From: Solimicrobium sp040544425
GTDB lineage: Bacteria > Pseudomonadota > Gammaproteobacteria > Burkholderiales > Burkholderiaceae_D
Direction of reading: 5' to 3'
NCBI GenBank assembly: GCA_040544425.1
Contig: JBEONO010000034.1
Span: forward strand, 1-17,951
DNA length: 17,951 nucleotides
A program made the translations under genes and the position numbers. Below the pieces are notes generated by a model, which saw nothing but the letters and a program-made list of their open reading frames with translations, did no database searches and was not told the DNA's origin. The number at the start of each line of letters is the position of its first letter. The first letter of the stretch is position 1. Shown here piece by piece: positions 8,125-15,610 of the stretch.

Positions 8125-9259
8125 TATCTGATCCTTTCCAAACTGAATGCGGCACGGTGACTTCGCCGCGCATGATGAGACGTGCAGTGCGCAGCAGTGC
8201 CGCACGGTTAACCTGCTGCGAGTTGTCCTGATCCATTTCGAGTTCAACACTGAATTCGCCACTCGGATGTTCGACTGAAATCAGTTTGACTTGACCTTCC
8301 GGTACCACGGCCAGTCCTTCTGTAATCGATCCTTTAAGGACGCACGCAGTTGCAACTGTCACTGCAGCCAATACGCCGATCGAGTCATGACAGACGTGCG
8401 GAATAAAGCAGCGTGTCAGAACGCTTCCACCTTCACGCGGACTCGCAACCAGACACATCTTCGGGTAATTTTTCTGGCTGACGTCGCCCAGTCCCATATC
8501 AAGTCCGGCACGCAACCGGATCGCTTCAAGGCGACTTTTGAGTTCGCTGTCGTTATTCATTTCGTCGACTGTTTCGCTTCCGGTGCGCCCCAGATCTGTA
8601 GAGCGCATCAGAACCATCGGCATGCCATTGTCAATGCAGGTGACTTCGATATGAAATGTCGCGTTGTCAGATGATTCTATCGTCAGGGTGTCTTTGATAT
8701 GTCCGGTAGGCAGCAGACTGCTGCAGACAGATCCCGCCGTGTCGAGAAAATTAATGGTCACCGGCGCTGAAGTGCCTGGCACACCATCGATTCGGGCCTC
8801 CCCTGCGTAGTGCATATAACCTCCCGCAGTTACTACCGAAATGTCGCACAGCATATCGGTGTTGCGGGTCAAGACGCGCACGGTGGTCAGATCTGACTCG
8901 ATTGCAATCAGACCTTTCTCGACAGCGAAAGGCACAACGGCAGCCAACATGTTGCCGCAATTGGGGCTTGTATCCACGCTGTCGTTGCCGGGTTGCAGTT
9001 GAACGAACAGAAATTCAAGATCCGCACCGCTACGTGCGCTCTTGCTGACGATGCCAACCTTGCTGGTCAGCGGATGGGCGCCACCAAGACCGTCAATCTG
9101 GCGCTTGTCTGGGGAGCCCATGATCGACAGCAGGACGCGGTTACGGTTAGCGATATCAGCAGGCAGGTCTGATTCCAAAAAGAACGGCCCGCGTGATGTC
9201 CCCCCCCTCATAAACAGGCACGGAATGGCGACTTGATCTGAAATGGAAGAACTGTTCAT
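8114..9259 (-). CDS. galD: 4-oxalomesaconate tautomerase (GalD/LigU, PrpF family)
   Basis: This 381-residue protein belongs to the PrpF/GalD family with the two-domain diaminopimelate-epimerase-like fold; GalD converts the keto form of 4-oxalomesaconate made by GalA into the form the hydratase uses (EC 5.3.2.8). Family motifs in order: PCLFMRGGTSRGPFF (13-27), MGSPDKRQIDGLGG (47-60), LTSKVGIV (64-71), PNCGNMLAAVVPF (99-111) with Cys101 in the position of a catalytic Cys, EVTCIDNGMPMV, RLEAIRLRAGLDMGLGDVS, and PHVCHDSIGVLAAV with a second Cys. Length is slightly above the usual 360. It is the first gene of the gal operon, read away from galR. Codons 18-20 form a run of eight G. The sequence before the ATG at 9259 has only a weak ribosome site. 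Confidence 0.88.
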   Translation of the reverse strand: MNSSSISDQVAIPCLFMRGGTSRGPFFLESDLPADIANRNRVLLSIMGSPDKRQIDGLGGAHPLTSKVGIVSKSARSGADLEFLFVQLQPGNDSVDTSPNCGNMLAAVVPFAVEKGLIAIESDLTTVRVLTRNTDMLCDISVVTAGGYMHYAGEARIDGVPGTSAPVTINFLDTAGSVCSSLLPTGHIKDTLTIESSDNATFHIEVTCIDNGMPMVLMRSTDLGRTGSETVDEMNNDSELKSRLEAIRLRAGLDMGLGDVSQKNYPKMCLVASPREGGSVLTRCFIPHVCHDSIGVLAAVTVATACVLKGSITEGLAVVPEGQVKLISVEHPSGEFSVELEMDQDNSQQVNRAALLRTARLIMRGEVTVPHSVWKGSDNDK

Positions 9260-9547
9260 GTTACGGATAACCCCAGTTTTGAATTGGTTTTAGTATTGCG
9301 CAAGTCCACTCCACCGGTGTTGCTTTATTCGCTGATGAGCGTTCTATTTTGCTTATTGGCTTGAGTCATAACACGAAAACAAAGTACAGTGCCAGTCAGA
9401 TTAAATGCAGGAACAAAACCGTGCTGCAGATGCACATTTGCACTATCAGCATCATTAATGTTATCGATGCATGCAAACCGTGTCAGATGCACACGGCCGG
9501 ACAGCTGCTAGTGTTGCTAAATACTCACTCCCAGAAATGATCGATCC
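9260..9547. promoter_or_regulatory. Divergent galD-galR control region with repeated motifs
   Basis: This 288-bp gap separates the minus-strand gal operon from the plus-strand regulator gene and must hold both promoters; no convincing -35/-10 pair stands out. Two near copies of one motif occur: AAACCGTG + CTG + CAGATGCACA (9416-9436) and AAACCGTG + T + CAGATGCACA (9475-9493). The shared CAGATGCACA cores are 57 bp apart. The first overlaps an 18-bp palindrome with one mismatch, TGCAGATG-CA-CATTTGCA (9425-9442). The second lies within GTGT-N7-ACAC (9480-9494). GATGCATGCAAA (9466-9477) sits between. LysR-type regulators bind paired sites of this sort, so these are the best operator candidates for GalR. 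Assignment is inference. Confidence 0.5.
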
Positions 9548-10783
9548 ATGAAAACTCCGTTAAATTTCAGACATATCCGCGCTTTTCTGGCCGTAGTTGA
9601 AAAGGGCGGGATTACGAAGGCCGCTGAATCGTTGTATCGGGCCCAGTCCGCCATCACACGATCAATCAAGTCGCTCGAATCGGAACTTGGCGTGCCGCTG
9701 TTCGAGCGCAAGGCAAACGGCATGTTGCTCACCGTGTTCGGCAACACGCTTTTATTCCGGTCCAAACGTGCGGCCGCTGAGCTCAAGAATGCGAGGGAAA
9801 AAATGTTGCAGACTCTTAAAGAAAATGGTGGCTCCGCTAACGCGCCTATTTTTTCCATGCTGTTTAACGAGCATCGTCTGATCTGCTATGTCACTTTGGC
9901 TGAGTTACATCACATGCCGACTGTGGCGCGCGTTCTTAACATTACCCAGCCTGCAGTCAGTTCTTCAATCAGCCAGCTCGAGTCAAGTTTGCAAATCCAA
10001 CTTTTTCAACGTACGACGAAGGGTATGATACCTACCGAAGCAGGCAGTATGCTGGCGTTTCATGCCAAACGGGCCCTGACGGAGTTGCGGCACGTCGATG
10101 ACGATATTTCAGCACTGCGTGGCACGTTGCAGGGAACGATTACGGTTGGTGCATTGCCGCTTTCGCGTTCGGTGATACTGCCACGCGCTATCGCGGAGTT
10201 AGTCAAAAATCATCCGCTGCTACGCATATCCACCATAGAGGGACCCTATGAGCAGCTTGAAGTTGGGCTGCGTTCGGCTGACATTGATTTCATCATCGGT
10301 GCATTACGTCATGACGCAAGTACCTCTGACTTGATCTGTGAACCGCTCCTTAGCGATACGATTGCTCCGGTAGTGCGCAGTGGTCATCCGTTGACGAAAA
10401 AAAAGAAAGTTCAACTGGATGAGCTGTTGAGACTGTCATGGGTCCTAGCACGTAAAGGCACGCCTGCACGCACACTGTTCGACCAATCGTTTCGCTTACA
10501 AGGACTTGAACCTCCCACGGCAACTGTCGAAACCAGTGATCTTGCGCTGCTGCGCGGACTTCTGGTCAACAGCGATATGATCACTGCCATTTCACCTCAG
10601 CAGCTTTTCTACGAACGCGAAGCCAGACAACTGACGGTTCTGAATATTGAGCTGAGTAATACTGCGCGATCAATAGGATTAATGAGCCGAGTCGGCTCTT
10701 ATGCGTCGCCGGGTGCCATGGTTCTGATGGAGGCCATCAGAAAAGTTGCAGCTGAACTTGAAAACAACACATTGGAAGATTGA
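9548..10783 (+). CDS. galR: LysR-type regulator with two tandem winged-helix domains, probable gallate regulator
   Basis: This 411-residue cytoplasmic regulator is about 100 residues longer than the usual 300 because it carries two LysR-type DNA-binding domains. The first spans about 6-65, with recognition-helix region AAESLYRAQSAITRSIKSLE; the second spans about 108-166, with ARVLNITQPAVSSSISQLE. Each keeps its own wing (LFERKANGMLLT and LFQRTTKGMIPT) and a following linker helix. The periplasmic-binding-protein-like effector domain fills about 195-405 (GTITVGALPLSRSVILP at its start). Diverging from galD, it probably activates the gal operon in response to gallate or a pathway intermediate, as GalR does in P. 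putida; the ligand is inferred. The ATG at 9548 fits the start of the first helix; its ribosome site is weak. Whether the orthologues share the double head I could not check. Confidence 0.88.
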   Translation: MKTPLNFRHIRAFLAVVEKGGITKAAESLYRAQSAITRSIKSLESELGVPLFERKANGMLLTVFGNTLLFRSKRAAAELKNAREKMLQTLKENGGSANAPIFSMLFNEHRLICYVTLAELHHMPTVARVLNITQPAVSSSISQLESSLQIQLFQRTTKGMIPTEAGSMLAFHAKRALTELRHVDDDISALRGTLQGTITVGALPLSRSVILPRAIAELVKNHPLLRISTIEGPYEQLEVGLRSADIDFIIGALRHDASTSDLICEPLLSDTIAPVVRSGHPLTKKKKVQLDELLRLSWVLARKGTPARTLFDQSFRLQGLEPPTATVETSDLALLRGLLVNSDMITAISPQQLFYEREARQLTVLNIELSNTARSIGLMSRVGSYASPGAMVLMEAIRKVAAELENNTLED

Positions 10784-11150
10784 GTTTCATCTGTCTGATA
10801 CCACCTGTTTTTTGAAAACTACAACACTGTGTATCCATGACCATTCTCCGCACTGTTTTCCCTCTATTCACCTAAAAAATCGTCTTCGCTGTGAAGTATT
10901 TTGATGCATTGCAAAATCAATGACTTCCGATGCCCAATAACAAAATTAGATGGCGTGGAAGTTTTTTTGCGGAGCCGGTTTTTGTTCAGGTGTCCGATAA
11001 TCCATTCACCAAGTCCAAGGGCTCAGGTTCATTTTTCCAGGGCGTCAACACAAGCAGAAGGGTAATTTCAAGTCTTTGGTAGTCCGATATTGCCGGGCAA
11101 TTACCAGGGTATGACGTCCTTAATTTAAAACTATATAAATGGAGATAATC
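10784..11150. promoter_or_regulatory. Upstream region of the TonB receptor gene
   Basis: This 367-bp gap holds no recognisable gene. Two inverted repeats stand out: TTTTG-N8-CAAAA (10899-10916), which includes GATGCATTGCAAAA, and ATTGCC-G-GGCAAT (11089-11101), a perfect 6+1+6 repeat ending 49 bp before the receptor start. The first nearly repeats GATGCATGCAAA at 9466-9477 in the galD-galR region. An AT-rich stretch (TTAATTTAAAACTATATAAA, 11120-11139) directly precedes GGAG and the start codon. No clear terminator for galR is visible. Confidence 0.35.
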
Positions 11151-13421
11151 ATGAAAATGATTAAACAAAGCCGCAGTCCGGCATTCCGTATGAAACCGGT
11201 GGCTCTGGCTATCGGTATGCTACAAATTTGTGCTACGTACGCCTATGCCGAGGTTGAATCGGCAGATACTGAAGCAGTCGCAGTTCAAGCTGTTGATGGA
11301 ACAGTCAAGACAGCCAGTCAAACGAACTCTGGAATTCAGGAAGTGATCATTACAGCCCGTAAAGTCGGAGAACCCATTTCAAAAACACCGTTGTCGATTA
11401 CCGCGGTTACCGGCGATGATCTGCGCGCGAGCGGGATTACCAATGTGTCGGAGATTGGTGATCTGGTTCCCAATCTGGTGATGGGGCGCGATCCTTTTGG
11501 TGTGAATATTAATATTCGTGGTGTGACCACCACCGATCAAACTTCGAAAGGAACACAAGGTATCGGTTTTAACGTAGATGGTGTTCCGATCGGACGCCCG
11601 CTTGAACAGGGTCTGAGTTTCTTCGATGTCGAACGGATTGAAGTTTTGAGTGGTCCGCAGGGTACTTTGTATGGAACCAGCACCACCGGTGGTGCCATCA
11701 ATATTATTACCAACAAACCGGACAAGGATTTCGCAGCGTCAATCAATACTGAATTCGGGAGCTACAATGCCAGACGTTCAGATGCTATGGTCAACGTGCC
11801 AATTTCAAATGAACTGGCGGTGCGAATTGCTGTGAATGGCAACGACAGGGACGGGTACCTGCAGCCAAGTCTGGGCGCCAACCCAGGCGGGCTGGCACGC
11901 AATGATCAGCACGACCGAGCAGGCCGTCTGAGCGCCCTTTATACATTTTCGCACGACACAACAATGCTGTTGGCAACGACTTTCGGAAATGTAACCGGTG
12001 TTGGCTACGGTACGGTGCCAAGTTACAGTCAGATTGCCAACGGCTCTCCGTCGCAGCAGAAACAGGTTTACGGCAATCCATTTGGCGGAGATATCAACGA
12101 CAAATTCAACAGCTATAACGGCGAATTCAACACCTTGCTTGGCCAGGTGAAAATGACGGTGATTGCGTCGAACAGCGAATTTCACGCGCATGAATTAACA
12201 TCGGCCACCTTTGATCCATCGACCAATGCCGATCGGTCATCAGGTGAGCCACAATACGCATGGCGAAATTATCGTGGTGATTTCAATGAAAGCAATGTCG
12301 AGATGCGCTTTACGAATGCCAACAAGTCTGCATTGCAGTGGGTGGTTGGAGCAAATTATCACAACGAAAAAATCAATGAAAGTGACCATAATTTGAATGC
12401 GGTTGTGAGCAACCCCACTTTTGCTAACAGCACCAACGGAATCGATCCTCTGAATACAACGACGCACAAGTCCAGCGGAATTTTTGGCCAGGGAACATAC
12501 AACTTTACGGATGAAATTTCTGTCCTAGCCGGTCTGCGCGAATCCAATGACTCATTAACCCGGGTCGGCACGTTTTCTGCCGGCCCTACGCCGGGCTGTA
12601 CAAATCCGTTTGCTGATTGTATTGGTGGTCCAAACAACGGTTCTGAAAGTGCGACCAAACTTACCTACAGATTGGGCTTGAACTATCAGTTCAATCCTCA
12701 TGAATTGCTTTATACCGACGTTGCTACCGGTTATAAGCCAGGCGGTTTTAATGACTTCGACCCGGCGACGAACGGAGTTGGACCATATATTCCTGAGGAA
12801 CTGACTGCGTATGAGATCGGCTATAAGGGCCGTCTGAGCAATAATTTCCAATTCAATTCGGATCTGTTTTATTACGACTATGCCAAGAATCAGATCAGTG
12901 GCCTGACCAATGTTGAAGGTAATTTTGTGATTTACACCCGCGCCGTTGCATCGACTATCTCCGGTTGGGAAAATTCGCTGAAATATAAAATGTCAGATGC
13001 TGATCAGATCACTGCGTCGTTGTCCATGATGCATTCCAAGTATGGCCAGTTTATGGCAGGTTTGTTTCAAAACGTTGACTTCACCGGCAAGAGTCTGGAC
13101 AAAACCCCTTCCGCGACAGCAACGTTGGGTTATACCCATACAACAGAAGTAACCAATGGTGAGATCAAGACGTATCTGGGGACGAAGTATTCCAGCAGCT
13201 ACGTCGCGAGTGATTTAGTCGGCGGTGTGCAATACACGCAGAAAGCCTTCAGTCGCAGCAATGCCAACATTACCTATCTGCATAACAGTGGGAAATACAG
13301 TGCACAGCTTTTCGTCACCAACATTGAGAACAAACTGCAACTCACTGCAGCGGGGTCTAACAATAACTTTACGGTGAGTGAGCCACGCTTTATCGGAGTC
13401 AGATTTGGTGTGAATTACTGA
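11151..13421 (+). CDS. TonB-dependent outer-membrane receptor, probable galloyl-ester/tannin uptake
   Basis: This 756-residue receptor has a signal peptide of about 33 residues ending TYAYA before EVESAD, then a TonB-box-like QEVIITARK (63-71), a plug domain (PLSITAVTGDDLRASGI, NIRGVTTTDQ, VERIEVLSGPQGTLYG, GGAINIITNKP) and a long 22-strand-type barrel ending in aromatic GVRFGVNY. The start is put at 11151 because GGAG lies 6 nt before it; an ATG at 11139 overlaps that site. It takes scarce or bulky ligands across the outer membrane using TonB and the proton gradient. It lies between the gallate regulator and the tannase gene, 45 bp from the latter, so galloyl esters are the likely cargo. The family also carries siderophores and catechols; that use is less likely here. 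The gene looks intact. Confidence 0.9.
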   Translation: MKMIKQSRSPAFRMKPVALAIGMLQICATYAYAEVESADTEAVAVQAVDGTVKTASQTNSGIQEVIITARKVGEPISKTPLSITAVTGDDLRASGITNVSEIGDLVPNLVMGRDPFGVNINIRGVTTTDQTSKGTQGIGFNVDGVPIGRPLEQGLSFFDVERIEVLSGPQGTLYGTSTTGGAINIITNKPDKDFAASINTEFGSYNARRSDAMVNVPISNELAVRIAVNGNDRDGYLQPSLGANPGGLARNDQHDRAGRLSALYTFSHDTTMLLATTFGNVTGVGYGTVPSYSQIANGSPSQQKQVYGNPFGGDINDKFNSYNGEFNTLLGQVKMTVIASNSEFHAHELTSATFDPSTNADRSSGEPQYAWRNYRGDFNESNVEMRFTNANKSALQWVVGANYHNEKINESDHNLNAVVSNPTFANSTNGIDPLNTTTHKSSGIFGQGTYNFTDEISVLAGLRESNDSLTRVGTFSAGPTPGCTNPFADCIGGPNNGSESATKLTYRLGLNYQFNPHELLYTDVATGYKPGGFNDFDPATNGVGPYIPEELTAYEIGYKGRLSNNFQFNSDLFYYDYAKNQISGLTNVEGNFVIYTRAVASTISGWENSLKYKMSDADQITASLSMMHSKYGQFMAGLFQNVDFTGKSLDKTPSATATLGYTHTTEVTNGEIKTYLGTKYSSSYVASDLVGGVQYTQKAFSRSNANITYLHNSGKYSAQLFVTNIENKLQLTAAGSNNNFTVSEPRFIGVRFGVNY

Positions 13422-13429
13422 TGAGCGGT

Positions 13430-13453
13430 TCCAGGGGTCATGTGGCCCCTGGA
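13430..13453 (+). other. GC-rich hairpin between the TonB receptor and tannase genes
   Basis: TCCAGGGG (13430-13437) and CCCCTGGA (13446-13453) form a perfect 8-bp stem with an 8-base loop. It begins 9 bases after the receptor stop. No T-run follows, so it is not a standard terminator. It could stabilise the upstream message, or lower translation of the downstream gene. An ATG at 13440 lies in the loop and is a poor start for that reason. Confidence 0.5.
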
Positions 13454-13466
13454 GATTGTTAAAAAA

Positions 13467-15230
13467 ATGGATGCGACCATGTATTTATTCAACACGGTTC
13501 CAAAAATCACAAAACAGACTGCCGTTGCCATGTTGCTGTTGGCAGACCTGACGTTTCAAACCAGTGCGAAAGCCACTTCTACCGCACCAAACCCAAAAAC
13601 GTATAAACAGGAAGGGCTCGCAGATCTGCCTGGGTTGAAAGCCGCCATGGCTTGCGAGAATCTCAAAAGTACCGATCTCAGTGCTGCTGTCGGCGCGAAA
13701 ACGGAAGTGCTCAGTACAACTGTTGCCACTCAGGATGGCGTAGCGTACTGCGAAGTCCGCACTTTGATTGCGCCCAATATTAAAAGCGAATTCCGTCTGC
13801 CCGTGCAGGGTTGGACCCAGCGTTATCTGCAGACCGGTTGTGGCGGTTTATGTGGCGTGCTGGGTATTCATCTTGATCATGCCAAAGGTTGCGTGCCTGC
13901 CGATACGCACGGGCTGGCGCTGGGATCGACTGATATGGGCCATGCCAGCCGCAACGTGGGAGAAGGCGAGTTTGGCAGTGACCCGCAGGCGCGTATCGAT
14001 TTCGCCTATCGCGGTGTGCATCTGACGGCCGTGCTGGGCAAGCAGCTGGTTCAACAGTTTTATGCCGCGCCTTCTAAATACAATTATTTCAGCGGTTGTT
14101 CAGATGGCGGTCGTGAAGCCCTGGCTGAAGCGCAGCGCTATCCTGACGATTTCAACGGCATCGCCGCCGGCGCGCCGGCCATGAATTTTCAGATTCAAAA
14201 CAGCTTTTATCATGGCTGGCAAGCCACCAGTAATACGGACGCCAATGGCAAAACTGTACTCACCGCAGACAAGCTGCCGATTTTGCACAAGGCAGTGCTG
14301 GCAGCATGCGATGCACTGGATGGTCAGAAGGATGGACTTATCAACGATCCGCGTCAGTGCAAATTTGACCCCGCAACAATCCAATGTCCGGAAGGTCGCG
14401 CTGACACTTCCCAATGCCTGACTGCCGCTCAGGTCGCCACGGTACGCAAACTGTACGCAGGACCGCAGGATGCACAGGGCAGACATTTAACCATCGGCGG
14501 CCCGCAATATGGATCGGAACTAGCCTGGGAAGGGGTGTTTGTTACGAAAAGCGCCGATCAGCCTGTGCCGAGCACATTCATGGCACTGGGATCGATAAAA
14601 AACCTGATATTCGAAAAGAATCCGGCTGCCGACTACAGTCTGAAAGATTTTCATTTCGATGCAGCACAATTCGATCAGGTACGCGCCATGCATGTCCTCT
14701 ACGATGCGACGAATCCGGAGCTGTCCGGGTTTGCTACTGCGGGTGGCAAGCTGATTCTTTGGCACGGCTGGTCGGATCCTCATATTTCACCGATCAATAC
14801 CATTGCTTACTATACGGCTGTGAATCAGCTGATGGGAACAGAGCGAACCGCCGCATTTGCAAGACTGTTTCTTTTTCCCGGTATGTACCACTGTGGCACG
14901 GGAGATGGTCCGAGCGAATTTGATTTACTTACGCCACTGATGCGCTGGACTGAATCAAACCACGCACCAACTGCATTGGTTGCCCGTACGGCGTCTGCGC
15001 CACGCATTTCTGATTTCAAGAAAAGCAAAGTGGTCGACAAAGTCCGTGTCATTTTTGCCTATCCGGACCATGCTGTCTATAAAGGCTCCGGCAATCCGGC
15101 TGACCCGGCAAATTATACAAAGCAGGTAACTAGTGAGCCTGTTTCTTACGACTGGTACGGTGCCGAGTTCATGAAACCAGGATCGCAAAAACAATGTTCC
15201 GCTGTCGAAGGAAAATTGGTTTGCCAGTGA
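13467..15230 (+). CDS. Tannase/feruloyl esterase family hydrolase (probable secreted tannase)
   Basis: This protein has about 587 residues and an alpha/beta-hydrolase fold of the tannase/feruloyl esterase family, which includes tannase (EC 3.1.1.20), feruloyl esterase and MHETase. A signal-like N-terminus (to about residue 36, TSAKA) sends it to the periplasm or outside. The family's CS-D-HC arrangement is complete: Cys211-Ser212 in SGCSDGGREA, Asp437 in WHGWSDPHISP, and His475-Cys476 in GMYHCGTGDGP; the two Cys form the disulfide that joins Ser and His. The lid domain carries a Ca-binding-like CDALDGQKDGLINDP. In this gallate locus it should release gallate from galloyl esters. The start is uncertain: ATG codons at 13440, 13467 and 13479 are possible, and GGAG is 12 nt from 13467. 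Substrate is inferred from context. Confidence 0.85.
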   Translation: MDATMYLFNTVPKITKQTAVAMLLLADLTFQTSAKATSTAPNPKTYKQEGLADLPGLKAAMACENLKSTDLSAAVGAKTEVLSTTVATQDGVAYCEVRTLIAPNIKSEFRLPVQGWTQRYLQTGCGGLCGVLGIHLDHAKGCVPADTHGLALGSTDMGHASRNVGEGEFGSDPQARIDFAYRGVHLTAVLGKQLVQQFYAAPSKYNYFSGCSDGGREALAEAQRYPDDFNGIAAGAPAMNFQIQNSFYHGWQATSNTDANGKTVLTADKLPILHKAVLAACDALDGQKDGLINDPRQCKFDPATIQCPEGRADTSQCLTAAQVATVRKLYAGPQDAQGRHLTIGGPQYGSELAWEGVFVTKSADQPVPSTFMALGSIKNLIFEKNPAADYSLKDFHFDAAQFDQVRAMHVLYDATNPELSGFATAGGKLILWHGWSDPHISPINTIAYYTAVNQLMGTERTAAFARLFLFPGMYHCGTGDGPSEFDLLTPLMRWTESNHAPTALVARTASAPRISDFKKSKVVDKVRVIFAYPDHAVYKGSGNPADPANYTKQVTSEPVSYDWYGAEFMKPGSQKQCSAVEGKLVCQ

Positions 15231-15610
15231 GCCGGTTAATGAGCAAAGAAAGAGTTAGATCCGACAAGACCGTCCGAGGAAAGTTGGGAATGAATATCGG
15301 TTCGGGAGGGTATGGCGAGGTAGGAATGATCTTTGTCGCAGACTTGAAAAATGTTTTTGAATTTTTCTTTGAAATTTTCTGACACAAAACATTCTATTCG
15401 ACTAAACAAGATCACGTCTGTCGCCAAGTCGCGACAGCCGTCGATTTAATCAGGAGGATGAATTGACTATTTAAAACTTTTTTACGTATCCCTGCTTGTT
15501 ACTTTGAAATTTCATAGTGATGAAATAAATTTTTACCGTTCCATCTGAAACATAGCCTTAATAATAAGATTGCCCATCAATCACAATTCTAATGAGAAAA
15601 GAGGAAGACA
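15231..15610. promoter_or_regulatory. Intergenic region before the second TonB receptor, with promoter and operator candidates
   Basis: No gene is supported in these 380 bp. A hairpin CTGTCGC-N6-GCGACAG lies at 15418-15437; no T-run follows it, so it is a weak terminator candidate. Further on, TTGAAA (15504-15509) and TAAATT (15526-15531) form a possible sigma70 promoter with 16-bp spacing. The spacer is filled by a perfect inverted repeat ATTTCAT-AGTG-ATGAAAT (15509-15526), the classic place for a repressor. The start codon at 15611 follows GAGGAAG. Confidence 0.4.

Noticed and set aside
8125..8262. 46-residue N-terminal extension of the LigJ-type hydratase
   Set aside because: It lies inside the galD coding sequence, has no resemblance to the family, and AAGGAT stands at the right distance before the ATG at 8124.
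11132..11139. TATATAAA just before the TonB receptor as its -10 box
   Set aside because: The transcript would begin at or inside the ribosome site, leaving almost no leader, and no -35 box stands at the right distance.
13440..13466. Tannase start at the first in-frame ATG (13440)
   Set aside because: This ATG is in the loop of a perfect hairpin, and starting at 13467 or 13479 gives a more compact signal peptide.
15194..15382. Short plus-strand frame after the tannase gene
   Set aside because: It overlaps the tannase 3' end and has no ribosome site, family likeness or codon pattern of the neighbours.
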